Source: Crotophaga sulcirostris
Lineage: Eukaryota; Chordata; Aves; Cuculiformes; Crotophagidae
Direction of reading: 5' to 3'
DNA: 64,000 nt
NCBI GenBank assembly: GCA_013397455.1
Contig: VYZB01000340.1
Coordinates: forward strand, 680,685 to 744,684
The position numbers and the translations under genes were made by a program. Shown piece after piece: positions 12,677 to 23,310 of the stretch (its first letter is position 1; every line of letters begins with the position of its first letter). Below the pieces are notes generated by a model. The model was not told where the DNA came from. It saw nothing but the letters and a program-made list of their open reading frames with translations, and ran no database searches.

Positions 12677-12750
12677 CCGTATAATATGAGTGTGCTAGTG
12701 GTAAGACAGCTCCTTCAACCTTGCATCCTGGTTAAACCCCCTTAAACGTG

Positions 12751-12838
12751 CTGGGTTTGGTTGGTAGTTTGGGGGTTTTGTGTGTATGTGTTTTGGTTTG
12801 TTTTTTGTTTGTTGTTTTGTTTTGTTTTTTTTTTTTTT
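12751..12838. repeat. T/G-rich low-complexity tract
   Basis: A strand-asymmetric run of G and T (TGGGTTTGGTTGG, then TTTTGTTTTGTTTTTT and similar) with almost no C or A, ending in 14 T. A degenerate simple repeat. On the minus strand it is a CA/A-rich tract. Confidence 0.85.
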
Positions 12839-12959
12839 ATTTGGACTTGCTCGAACTTATGGCTTTCTTAAAGGAAGGTTCTTTTTAAGGTATAATAATC
12901 TTTGGATGGATTTACCAGCTCAGGAAGCCAAATGATTGACATCCTGTCTCAGGGCATCA

Positions 12960-14990
12960 CCTACTAACACAACCCAGAAGAAAGTACATCCTTTTTCTGA
13001 AATGCCATTGACATTGCTGTTTACTTTGTGATCACTGTCAACACCTAGATTTCCATCAGTCAGTTCTTGCCCAGCTGTATATTCCCCTTTTTGTATTAGT
13101 TTGTGTGATTTCTCCTTTCTAATATCAGTACATTGCCTGATCTCTATTGAATTTTATCTTTTGAATTTTCAACACAGTGAACTTTGTCAAGATAATTTTG
13201 AATTCTGATGCTGTCAGGCAAAATACTTTTTATCCCTAGAGTGGTATGAATGTAGTTGGTCTGCAGTTGTGTAAATCATTATTGAAAATATGTTATAGTC
13301 CCAGATTTGGGTCTGCACTGAGTATGTCCTCCAAGTTTACTGACACAAAGTTTGATGACTGACAGTTCATAATAGCAGGAGTATTTTGGGTTGTTTTGTT
13401 GTTTGTTTGTTTGTTAGTTTGTTTTCCCACAACTATGTTTCTCTGTAGTAGTGGTTGTATTCATGTTATAACTAACAAGATTGTTTATCAAAATTTGCAG
13501 CAGTACTGCCAACCATATTAACGTCATTCTAATATTTGCTGATCAGCAGTCAATTGCATTGACTTCACTATACTTGGCAAATTCTTACTGGCTACTTATA
13601 GACTGTCTTCTTTTTATAGCTTTTTTCTTCTTTTTGATAGCTTATTTTGTAATATTTTGACTTTTGAAGTGAGATTGATATTTCTAATTTCCTCAGTCTT
13701 TTTTTTTCCCAGTAGAAAGGTCTTGCGTTTGCTATTCCACTACTTCCTCCTTGTGTTCCTGAAGGTTATCTCTCTGAAACTGCTTTGACTACTTTGAAAA
13801 GTTCACTACAGTGATTCATTCTCTGAAGCTTTATATGTCTTCCTTTTCTAAATATTCTTCAGCTTCTTTTCTTTTGCTGGTCTGCCTTTTTAAAATGCAC
13901 TTTGTTTGGTAGCTAATTATAATTATTTTTTCTATGTATGAAAACTGAAGCAAAGTGTTGAGCACTTTAGCTACCTCTGTGTATCATCCATATTTTTATC
14001 TTCTGTCCAATTAAATAATGGTCTCTTCCTTTCTTTTGTCTTCCCATGACTGCTTAATGTATTTATAGACTTTTTCCTCATTGCCTTTTATGTCTCTTGC
14101 TAATTGAAATGCATTTTGCACCCCAGCCTTTTGATTTTTATCCATATGGGGCATGTGAGTTATCCATTATGCTTATCATTAATCATGAGCTCGTTTCCAT
14201 TTTTATAATGATTCTTTTTCTGTTTTCAGGTCATTAAAAAACTACTGATGCAGTTAGAATAGTCTCTTCATTTTTCCTACCTACACTTCAAAAGGGGTTT
14301 GCTTTTGTCTAGTCAATATAGTTTCTCTCAGTAGGTAGTGGCTCTCATGCTCATCTATCCTTTAGACTATCTTCTTGAGAGATCTTACTGTGGCTTTTTT
14401 TCTGCTTCTAATCTGTTTTTTTTAATTCAGAACAAGGATTTCAAATATTTTTTCCATGCAGTAAACTTCTTCATTTCATGATCACCCTGTTATTAGCTCT
14501 ACATTGCCAGTTGATTCCCTATCAGTTAAAACCAACCTATAGTAGTGCCTCCCCAGTAGCTTTTTCCACCTCTTGAAACTTATTGAACTTTTGCATCAGA
14601 GATTTGATGAATTTTGTGTCCTAAAAAATCCCCCAAAAAGTATTCCCCCATACCCTTAGCTACACCTTGGCAATGATTCCATTTTCTTTTGCTTGATGCA
14701 CCCAGAGACATTCAACAGGTTATTAGTTCTTCCTGAATTTCAAAATAAGTGTTCTAGATATGCAATTCAACTCCTCATTGTCTGTGCTTGCTAAAAAGCA
14801 ATTTCTTTCACTGTGTCTCTGTGATACCTATGATGTGTAGAAATGTCTTTGTTCTCCATATTAATGACTTAATATCTGGCATTTACCAGAAGATAAAATT
14901 CCATTTTTCTCTTATTCCTCTTACAGACTGACTGCAATGTTTAATTTCTAGATTTGTATTTTATGAGTAAATCTGTGGGTTTTAAGTATC
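12960..14990 (-). mobile_element. ancient CR1/L3-type LINE, ORF2 remnant (copy 1)
   Basis: About 2 kb of T-rich plus-strand sequence reads on the minus strand as a heavily decayed CR1-clade LINE second frame, endonuclease plus reverse transcriptase. At 14472-14490 the reverse strand reads GGTGATCATGAAATG, encoding GDHEM, the remnant of the endonuclease SDHEM motif. Other consensus-like words in proper order are CATTGCCTGATCTC (13133), AATTTTGAATTCTGATGCTG (13194), TCCTCCAAGTTTACTGACA (13328), GGCAAATTCTTACTGGCTAC (13576), CCAGTAGCTTTTTCCACCTC (14553) and ACCCAGAGACATTCAACAGG (14700). All frames are broken by stops and indels. It shares alignable segments with the copy at 58.2-60.3 kb, for example 14192-14300 against 59162-59260. 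Family name and exact ends need a repeat library. Confidence 0.8.
13387..13426. repeat. (GTTT)n simple repeat inside the old LINE
   Basis: TTGTTTGTTTGTTTGTTAG and flanking GTTTT units form a short, imperfect tetranucleotide array. It interrupts the LINE remnant and has no counterpart in the second copy, so it expanded after insertion. Confidence 0.85.
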
Positions 14991-15210
14991 TGTGGGCTTT
15001 TTGTAACCACTTACTCTTACTCTGCTCTAATAGCAAGACATTCAACTACCTCATATCCCAGCTGAAAAATCTTTCTACTTCCCATCAGGTACATCCACGG
15101 CCCTTAAGGAGATTCTTGACATTCAGTTTTTCTTTGGACTGAGATGTATTTTGCCTTGATGTTGGATTTTACCAGGCAATATGCCATTGTTCCTAGAATT
15201 TAGGCTTAAT
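14991..15210. other. short unique stretch, nothing recognised
   Basis: AT-rich sequence between the old LINE and the GC-richer patch. No feature is supported. The LINE may continue a little into it beyond recognition. Confidence 0.4.
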
Positions 15211-15240
15211 ATGCATGCGCAGGCCTATATAGATAATGAA
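15211..15240 (+). promoter_or_regulatory. candidate core promoter: NRF1-like site plus TATA-like box
   Basis: ATGCATGCGC followed by AG (15211-15222) contains GCATGCGCA, the half-site type bound by NRF1. Directly after it comes CTATATAGAT (15225-15234), a TATA-box-like sequence on the plus strand. A start would be expected some 25-30 bases downstream, around 15255-15265. The sequence to the right is locally GC-richer and carries further GCGC words (near 15778-15793). No gene body is recognised downstream, so this is only a candidate, for example for a noncoding transcript or a buried LTR. Confidence 0.25.
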
Positions 15241-16060
15241 AGGGAACTCCGAGTTGAACAGAACGCAGGACCAATGCAAGAAGTACCAGAGAAACCATAT
15301 CAGAATCACCAAATACGGGTATAAAGTTGACAAAACCAGAACTGGCAAGGAAAAATGTAAACAGTGGAGTGTTTATGTGGGAGGGAATGAGGATGGTAAA
15401 AAGGAAGAGCCTGAGAAGGGGGAATGGGGAGTATAAGGTGAAGCAAGTTACTTTCTTGGCACTGTTTATTGATCAGTGCAATCTGTGGCAGGAGAACAAT
15501 TGCTGCTGCTGTGGCCGTGCTGGTGTCTGACTGTGGCGACTGGGGATCAGGGGTGCTGTCGCTGGTGCCAGTGAGGGACCTCCTGGAAGAATGGACTGGA
15601 CTCTGTAACAAAACCCTTGTAAACTTACTGCTCTCAGAGTTGTGAGGATTTGTAGTTTTTGTAAGTACAACCAGGCAGCTAGAGAAGGCAGAGATGGATT
15701 TGATTTGACAGCAAGACTTTAGTCTGAGCTCTGAAGTCAGCAGTGTGAGCAATAGCTGTGTGCTGTGAGCCAGTCAGCGCGCAGCAGTGGCGCATGACTG
15801 GGCAGCAGCGGTTAAGAAGCCTGGGAGAAAGGCTGGGCTGGGCTTAGGGAAATACAGGGAAAAGAGGAATGGAAGGAAACTGGAATTTCTACATGAGGGG
15901 CTGGGCACACAGTGAGACCATAGGGTACAGGAACAGGAATAAAAGGAGTCAGGGCATAAGTGGGAACAAACAACCACAACAAAAAAGCTTTTGTAGCCCC
16001 TGCTTATGGAAAAATCCCCATGGATTTCCTCCGACACATTTCTTGGTGAAGAGGAATTAT
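15241..16060. other. GC-richer patch, no gene recognised
   Basis: Purine-rich on the plus strand and clearly richer in G and CpG than its neighbours. It holds the longest open frame in the window, 148 codons on the minus strand (15306-15752). The translation is Ser/Thr/Pro-rich with a short Ala stretch, without a domain, and overlaps frames on both strands, so I do not call it a gene. It could be the remains of an endogenous element or a weakly GC-enriched regulatory patch; I recognise no retroviral hallmark. Confidence 0.4.
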
Positions 16061-19056
16061 TTATTTAGCTTCCTTTTTCCACAGTGAATCATACTAATCT
16101 TTCAGGAAAGTAATCATCACAAACTTTAGACTTTAACTGTGATAAAAATACTATTTTTTTTCCCTTTTCTTTCAAACTTTATCTGCAAATTATTTCTATT
16201 GTTCTGACTAGGCACTGATAAAATATCACTCTTATTCTCACAGAACTAACATCATCTGCAAATTATCTCCTTTGTTCGGATGTCTTTTCCATATAATGTT
16301 AACTGACTTCGCTTATGACAAGCAATCTTTGTGTCATTCATTTGGGTAAAGAATGTAGTATGTGTATATCACAGCTCTAGAGCTGTTATTGTGCTGATCC
16401 CAGATGAAATTTTCTACTGTCCTCTAGTGTGCTGTGTTCACAAAAATAAAAACAATTAGCCAAATAAAATTTTCTTGTCTAATCAAACATATTTGACTTA
16501 AAAATCAAATCATCTTATAAATGTAGATAATTAGCTGTTTCTAGTAATGGAGAAATCAGTTTTAGTCTTCATGAGTATTTGCTACCGTAAGATAAAGTAC
16601 TAGTGACCCCATCTAAACCAGACAAATATGGAGATGGGAGCCAGTGGCCTTGATTCATAAGGTTTTGACACTGCTGTGGTTATGAATGATAGGTTTGGGC
16701 CTACTGTCTTACCTGCTGGCCTTGGTAGCCTTGCCATCTGCATCTGTTCTCTCTTGAGACCTCAGATACTGCAAAAGCTCATCTGTTTTTGTTTTATATG
16801 TACCTCAGTTCAAAAAGGCTAGAAATAGAAGACTGGAAAAGACCAGAGCCCAAATGTACCATCCAAGCAACTTGACACAGTAGGGGATGTCAATCTGACT
16901 TTTTTTAACTCTTAAAGAAAAATACACTCAGCATCCCTACTTGTACACCACTGTAGTTTCTTTTCTTAACCCTTTAGAAACTGCTTTATCTATTTGTCTG
17001 TAAACAAGAATCAGCATGGTTTAATCGCTATTAATGTTCTGAGAAACTGTAGGTATTTGAGTAATTCTCCTTACTTTCTTTGCAATTTGATAAAACAAAT
17101 TCTGCTGTTACAGGTAATAATTGCTGAAATCTAACGGTAAAGTAGAAAAATAAAAGATATGACATAATTTATCTTAATTTTTTTTTAATCTCAACTTTAT
17201 ACAATAACTATTGTTTACTTTTTCTTTGCTATCTCAGAGTGCATTACAGTCAAGAACCATAGCTCCATATACTATTACTTTTTTGATGCACAAAAATGAT
17301 TTTACTATCTTTTTGGATGCAGTTTCCCCCATCTATATTATCATCTCATTTTTGCCTGGTAACTTCCTATGATATATGGTAAAAGCAATGAGAAAAATTT
17401 GGTGTTATGCTGTGAATTAAATATCTAAATATTCCTGTCAGCCTTTATGTGGAAAGGTTAATACATATTTGCATGGACCATTTGTACCATAAGCATCATG
17501 CTACATTCCCTTGCAGACTATATATACAAAAAAAACCCTGCTTTGAAATTCTCTGTGATATAGTGATTAAACTTAGGACTTTAAAAAAAAATATATATTC
17601 CTTTGTCTTTATAACTGAAATTACTAAGATCTGACTTAAAATTTTCTAAGCCAGCTTTCTGTACAGCAGTGACAAAAACTTCAGTTTTAAGTGTGGTTTG
17701 TGAGACATATGCTGGGATCCTGTGAGGAATGTTCACTTCCCAGTAACATGAAGTGCCATTTGCTATCTCAGTGGGAATTGCCAGATATTGAATGTCAAGC
17801 CTGTCACTGGTTCATTTGTACGTTTTGGACCTTACGATTGTGTCATATGGGCAAGGAATGAAAGCAAGAGAATGGCAGAAAAATGCACTTGCAAGAGGGA
17901 AAATACATTTCTCTAGAGATGCTGGTATATTTTTAATTGCAGCTGTTAAAAGCATTTGTTTGGCATAATCCCTTGCAATAAAGATAGCTGGTTATACCAC
18001 ATCCTCTGCAACCTGAGAAAGACAGTGGTGGCTGCTGTCAGTCTTTGCAATCTTCATGCCTTCCATGTTTGGGTGGCTTGATTGCTTTGCATAGCTCTTT
18101 GCCGCTTCAGTCATTTCTTGTGTGCGCACTGCACACGCTGGGCAGTGTAAAATTGCCTATGCTGTCACCTATATGCATATCAACAACTACCTTCTTACTC
18201 TAGAGAGCATGAGCAGTGAAGGGAAGGTCATTACATGTAGGCTTTACTTCAGATGAGAGGGAAGAGAGCAGGTTATATTAGAGTTCAGATATTTTAAATG
18301 GATATATATTTTTTTGCTGTTCAATATTATCTCTGGTAACTGGCAGGGAACTAAGATAGGTGTTACAAAATTTATACAGTAGCGCACCTGTCAGTTTCTC
18401 TACAAGCCTAATGTAATGTGATGACCTTTCTGTAAACCATTTTAACAAAACTTGAATATCATGATTCCTGTTTTATAAACATCTACTTTATTCCTCAGTC
18501 GCTGCACTCTAAAATATTAATATGGTCTCAGTTGATTTGTGACACTATTGTTTTAGCTTTATAATGACAGTTTAAAATAAATTTAATAATATTACTCTCC
18601 TAGAAGGGTGTGATTTTACCACAAATAGGATTGCGTAGCTAATTTTCTGGAGCCTGCCCTGTCCAACCACCTTATCTAAAACATATGCTGCTAGCCAGCA
18701 TGTCATCTTTCTCCATGGCCCTTCAGAAAAGGGGACAAAAGCAAGGCTAATGGACAGAGACCTAGCCTGTACTCAAGGAGCTTGAAGCCCTTTTGTAGCT
18801 TTAATAATAATCATTAATATAATTATTATTATTTTATTATTTTTCTTCCCTGGGCAAAGTTAAGTGTGGGAAGTATTTATTTCTTATGCCTTTGGCTGTG
18901 TTTTTTGCCTTAGTCAATGAAATCAGAAAGGTGTGACCATCACTGATACTAGGAAGCCAAGGGAGAAATTTTTGCTTTCCAGTGTTCCCCTTAAGACACT
19001 GTCATGCCCTAGATCCTGTACAGGCTTTCAGCAAAATACCAGTTACTGAAAGGTTC
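16061..19056. other. unique AT-rich noncoding sequence
   Basis: No supported gene or recognisable element. The part near 18400-18600 is evenly AT-rich with no simple repeat and could be a conserved noncoding element, judged by texture alone. An imperfect ATT/TAA array occupies 18800-18842. Confidence 0.45.
18800..18842. repeat. imperfect (TAA/ATT)n low-complexity tract
   Basis: TTTAATAATAATCATTAATA followed by ATTATTATTATTTTATTATT, an interrupted AT-only trinucleotide tract. The two halves are TAA-type and ATT-type, so the tract is weakly self-complementary. Confidence 0.8.
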
Positions 19057-19080
19057 TTTTTTTTTTTTTTTTTTTTTTTT
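19057..19080. repeat. poly(T) tract, 24 T
   Basis: An uninterrupted run of 24 T. It could be a mononucleotide microsatellite or the tail of a minus-strand retroposed transcript. The sequence to its right is not one I recognise, and no flanking target duplication is evident. Confidence 0.9.
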
Positions 19081-21774
19081 AGTTCTCTATGAAGATATAT
19101 GTTAGGGCATTCTGACCCATACCTGCACGACCATAAGGTTTGTATCCCCCAATGGCCACTTGTTCACATTCAGAAAAATCACAGTCCTTTCTCTAACTAC
19201 TTCTTGAACAGTAAACTGTCAACATAAAAAAATAAAATCACTTGATGGTACCCAATGGAGAAAAAAAAAATAAAAGCACTTACAAGAAAGAACCTTTGAG
19301 CACAAGGCATGATTTTATGATTAGATTTTAAATGCTCCAGAGTTTTGTAAAACATGCCTAACACTTTCAAATGCAGTGCTCTTTTCTCCAACTTCATATA
19401 GAAAGAGAAATGCAGCTGCTTTTTGGGGAACCTTTATATTAAACCAGCCTATCTAGCTGCTGGGTTGGTAGGGAAGGAATGACAGCTCTTTGAATGACTA
19501 GCAAAAAAAGTAGGCAGCACTGATTATCTAGACCAAGGGCCAAAGGGAGAAACACAGCAGATTGCAGCAGCCTTTTGCAGTTTAAAAGTGGCACAAATCT
19601 GTTTCCTGCTTCTCATTTTCTACCTGAGAAAATTCTTTACAAAAATACGAGAACAAGGTTGCAACAGTAATAAAATTATCGATAGTATTTAGGAACCTCC
19701 TTGTTTGATGGTAAAAGCATGAATTTGATTTAATAATACTTAATATATTGCAGGTTTCATCATGGCTGTGACAGATGCCTTTACTAAAAGTTGATTTCTG
19801 TAAAAAAGAGCTATGATGTTTATTATATATTCCATGATGGAGGAATGAAATTCCTGCAAAATCGAAAACTTCCAGATCTTGAACTTTATGCACATTACAT
19901 AAGGAAAAGGAATTATTTCTGTATCAGGCTGGATAAGCCACGTTTCAGGGTTGTACTCAGTTGGAATGCTTTTCTTTGTCATTGATACTGAACTGGTGTG
20001 GTTTGAGTAGCTTTTAGAGAGCCCTTTCTTGTATCCATGCTCTTTTATGGAACAGGCTTCCTGAACTGGGCTTTTTCCCATGGTATACATGGTCATATGT
20101 TTTCAAAAGAACTATATCATATCACAGAAATGGCGAGGAAGTTTATTTTTGGGAGAGAGAGGTGGCAGCAAAATAGACTTTGACCAAACTGAATCAACCA
20201 CTACAAAGAATTTTTCCTTCCTCATATTCTGATAAACAGAATATAAATATTTCATCTTAGTCCAAGTTCAGTGTTATTTAATCTACCAGCACCAAATGGG
20301 TTGATGTTTTAGTGTTGCTCCAGTTGCAGATAAAAGCAATTGTTGAAATGTTGAACTTTACCATTGGTTGGAAATTGAGTTGTGTTAACTAACCTATCTT
20401 GTAAATGATTGTAGGTACATAGGGTATTAATGAATTAGAATGTTACTTCAAAACTAGTCTTCATTTGTATGATAAATATGTTTTTCACAAAGAAAAATGG
20501 CAATGTAATTCTATGCAAGTATATGAACCTACAAGCATCCTGGGGATGAAATCTGTTTCAGAGACAGTTTGATTCCCATTGCTCTAGTGATGTTCTAATC
20601 AGATGACTGACAAAAATAGAAGCAAAGTACCACTTTACTCAGAACAGGTAAACTTGTAGTTGTATTGTTATATGAAGATTGCACGTTTCCCATCTCCCAG
20701 TTAAAAAAAGAGGAAGCAGTTAAAGGGACAGGAAAGGAAAAGTTGGCATGCAAGGATGTACAGTAAAGGTCTTTTTCTTGTAGATGTGGGTTGAAAGTAC
20801 TTCAGAGGAGAGTCAAGCTCTAGGGAGATGTTCTCAAGAGCAGTTATTTAGAGATTATCTGTTCTGTTAAAATATTTTACTGTGATTTTCAGTATTGATT
20901 AAAAAGTACTTTGAGATCACTAACCCTTAGCAAATTTAACGGATGCACTCCAAACATTTATAAATGTGTTCTGTTGTTTGATCAAATTGTAATATCTGGG
21001 GTATATCGGCTATTATATTAAAATCCTTCTACTGAATATTTTGGCTCTGACTTGTAGTAATGTACTAGTTAAAAATGAGGTTTATACTGAACACTCCAAT
21101 GCTACATTGTATTTGGAAGTCAACAGAGTCATTTAATGCTTGAACTAATGAAAGTATCTTACAGGTTGGTGACCTGTGTTTCTATATTACAGTAACCTGG
21201 TTCTCTCTTCTCCTGTTCCTTATTTATAACCTTTCTCCCACCCCTAGTAATATCTTCACTTCCCCTGTAACATCTGTTAAGCCTCTCTATTCACAGTACG
21301 CTTGGCTCTTTCCCATGTCCCCTAAATCCCAGCTGCTGGGAAAGGAGCAGTTTGTATAATAGCTAATTTCAACATAATACTTGTGCTGATTGGGAGACAG
21401 AACAAGTATGATATCTGCTGAGCTTGTATGGCTGCCTTTCCAGTGGGGGTCTTAATTTGGGTTTCTGTTTCCATTGCCCAGATGCCAGTATTCTCAGATC
21501 TTACAGCAACTTGTCTTCTAGGTGTTGAGCTCCGTGGTGAAATGCAGGACAGTGGGCGAAAGTGGTGGGAATAGTGTGTAGGAGAGTCAGAGAACTGCCA
21601 AATGGCTTGACAACTCGGTCACATATATTTAATCTCCCTGTCAAAGCAAAATTTAAAAGGAGAATGAAGTGGGAAAGAGGGAGCAGCTTGTATGTGTGTG
21701 TCCTAGTCCACAACTGGACTCCAAATTAATGACCCTAACACTGCTTTTGGCCTCCTCAGTATTTCTGTATTTAC
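19081..21774. other. unique noncoding sequence, nothing recognised
   Basis: Ordinary AT-rich DNA. Overlapping open frames of 103 and 118 codons near 19582-20096 (minus) are in different frames of the same stretch and have no domain; they are treated as chance. Confidence 0.45.
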
Positions 21775-22110
21775 TCTAAAGTGACCACATTCCTCACAGC
21801 CCCTCTGGAGCTGCCTGCAATACTCCCTTCTCTGATCCCTTGAATGACTCCCCCTACCCGTGTCCCACAGTCACAGATCTCCTCTTTCACAGTGCCTCTG
21901 CTCCCTCCAGAGCCTTGCCCCCCAGCCTTGGTCCTAGTTCCTACCCTGTACTCCAAGTTCAGCCCAGAGGTTCCCAGTTTTGTGGTCCAAATAATTTCCA
22001 CCTCCACTTCTCCCATGGGGCACTCCTGAGCTCAGCACTGTGTACCCATCTGCCTCTTTCCCCAGCCAAGTCCAGGCACTGTGGTTTACACCAGTACTTC
22101 TGAGCTGAGG
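21775..22110. other. C/T-rich, CpG-poor patch
   Basis: A local block of high C and T content on the plus strand (CTGCTCCCTCCAGAGCCTTG and similar) in otherwise AT-rich DNA, with very few CpGs. Skewed composition removes stops and explains several overlapping open frames of 61-109 codons on both strands. I recognise neither a gene nor a repeat family. Confidence 0.5.
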
Positions 22111-22241
22111 CATTGCCCTTACGTTCTGCATTTGTTCCAGATAGTCACTTGGACCAACTTGTTGGCTCCTGCAGCAGCTAAGCATGTCCCTTTCCTTTAG
22201 GCCCTTGCTTGCTAATATAGATACTGATGTTGTAAGTGATT

Positions 22242-22271
22242 CTTGCAAGCAGAGAACTTGCAAGCAGAGAC
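22242..22271. repeat. 15-bp tandem duplication
   Basis: CTTGCAAGCAGAGAA (22242-22256) is followed directly by CTTGCAAGCAGAGAC (22257-22271), with one difference at the final base. A small local duplication, recent by its identity. Confidence 0.93.
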
Positions 22272-22399
22272 CTGTTCACAGAGCAGAAATCTGCCCTGGA
22301 GTAGAAATCAGCACTTGAGCTACTTGGCTGCTGTGCTGATCAAGAGAGTGGAGTGCTTACTTTACAAGAGAAAATATAATGGCTTCACAAGTTTTACAC

Positions 22400-22625
22400 A
22401 GCAAGGGGAAGGCCAAGAAGGGATATGATTGCTCTCTATAAATATATCAAGGAGGCAAACAGCAGGAAGAAAGAAGAGCAATACAGTCTAAATTATATTG
22501 CCAGCATAGGAATAAACTGGCCATGAATAAATATGGGTTACAATTTAATAGCATGGTTTTAACCATCCAAGACTGCAGCTTTGAAACATCATTGCAAGTG
22601 GAAAGAAAAACCACCTACCTAGGTT
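22400..22625 (+). mobile_element. CR1: old CR1-type LINE, 3' region fragment
   Basis: Words in the order expected for the 3' part of an old CR1 lineage: GGGATATGATTGCTCTCTAT, then AAATATATCAAGGAGGCAAAC-like sequence, GGAATAAACTGGCCATGAAT, AAATATGGGTTACAATTTAA, and TTTTAACCATCCAAGACTGC. Divergence is high and the 3' tip is not recognisable, so the copy is much older than the one at the right end of the window. Orientation is plus. Confidence 0.75.
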
Positions 22626-22899
22626 TAGGTGGAATCTGTCACATCATGAATGAGACCAGGAGAGGCTCAGTTTCGGTAGCACTGGAAGCCTGGTACCTAG
22701 GGAGTGCCACTAGCACACAAAATTTTCATCTCTAATGTACTGCCTCGCCTGACACTCCTACGCCTGCCAGAGCCAGGTGGAGTATTCTAGATGGTTCTTA
22801 ATAAATACTTTGAACACTAATAATATCACTTTACTTTCTGGTGTATCTATCTATTAATGTAACCTGCTACCATCTTTGCCTTCCTTTTTCTGGCAACTG

Positions 22900-23310
22900 T
22901 GAAATGATTTTATGTCTTTAATTATTTTTCATAATAACCCCCAAAATTCCTCTCTTGACTAGCTTGCTAGATGAGATTTCCATTTAGTACATATTCTCTA
23001 ACTTGATATTTGGTTTCCCTGCTAATTATCTCATTTTTTTTTCTGTGTTAAGCTGCATTTGCCATCTGCTCATCCAGTCACAAAAAAAAAAAAGGAAAAC
23101 CTTTTGAATCCAATTGCATTCTCTTAATTACTGGCTCTGTCTCCAGTTGTGTTATTACCCACAGATTGGAGGATCTTAGGCCAAATAATTGATAAAAAAC
23201 AGTAAGACTCCTTTGATTTTGGCTGAGCCATGGTGACACATACCAAGATACTGATCTTTCACTTCCTACTGTTGTATATTTTAAGTTCCCTGTCTTTCAA
23301 AAAAATAAAC
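22900..23310 (-). mobile_element. possible old CR1-type LINE ORF2 fragment
   Basis: GCATTTGCCATCTGCTCATC then CAGTCAC resembles the antisense of an old CR1 ORF2 3' portion (CATTTGCCATTTTATTGCCCAGTCAC-like in consensus order). Further weak matches follow (CCTTTTGAATCCAATTGCAT; AAATAATTGATAAAAAACAG; TTTTAAGTTCCCTGTCTTTC). Decay is advanced and the assignment is moderate at best. It lies close to, but in opposite orientation from, the plus-strand CR1 just upstream, so the two are probably separate insertions. Confidence 0.45.

Noticed and set aside
15306..15752. 148-codon minus-strand open frame, the longest in the window
   Set aside because: Ser/Thr/Pro-rich with a short Ala run, no domain, overlapped by frames on both strands; it lies in a purine-skewed GC-richer patch where stops are rarer.
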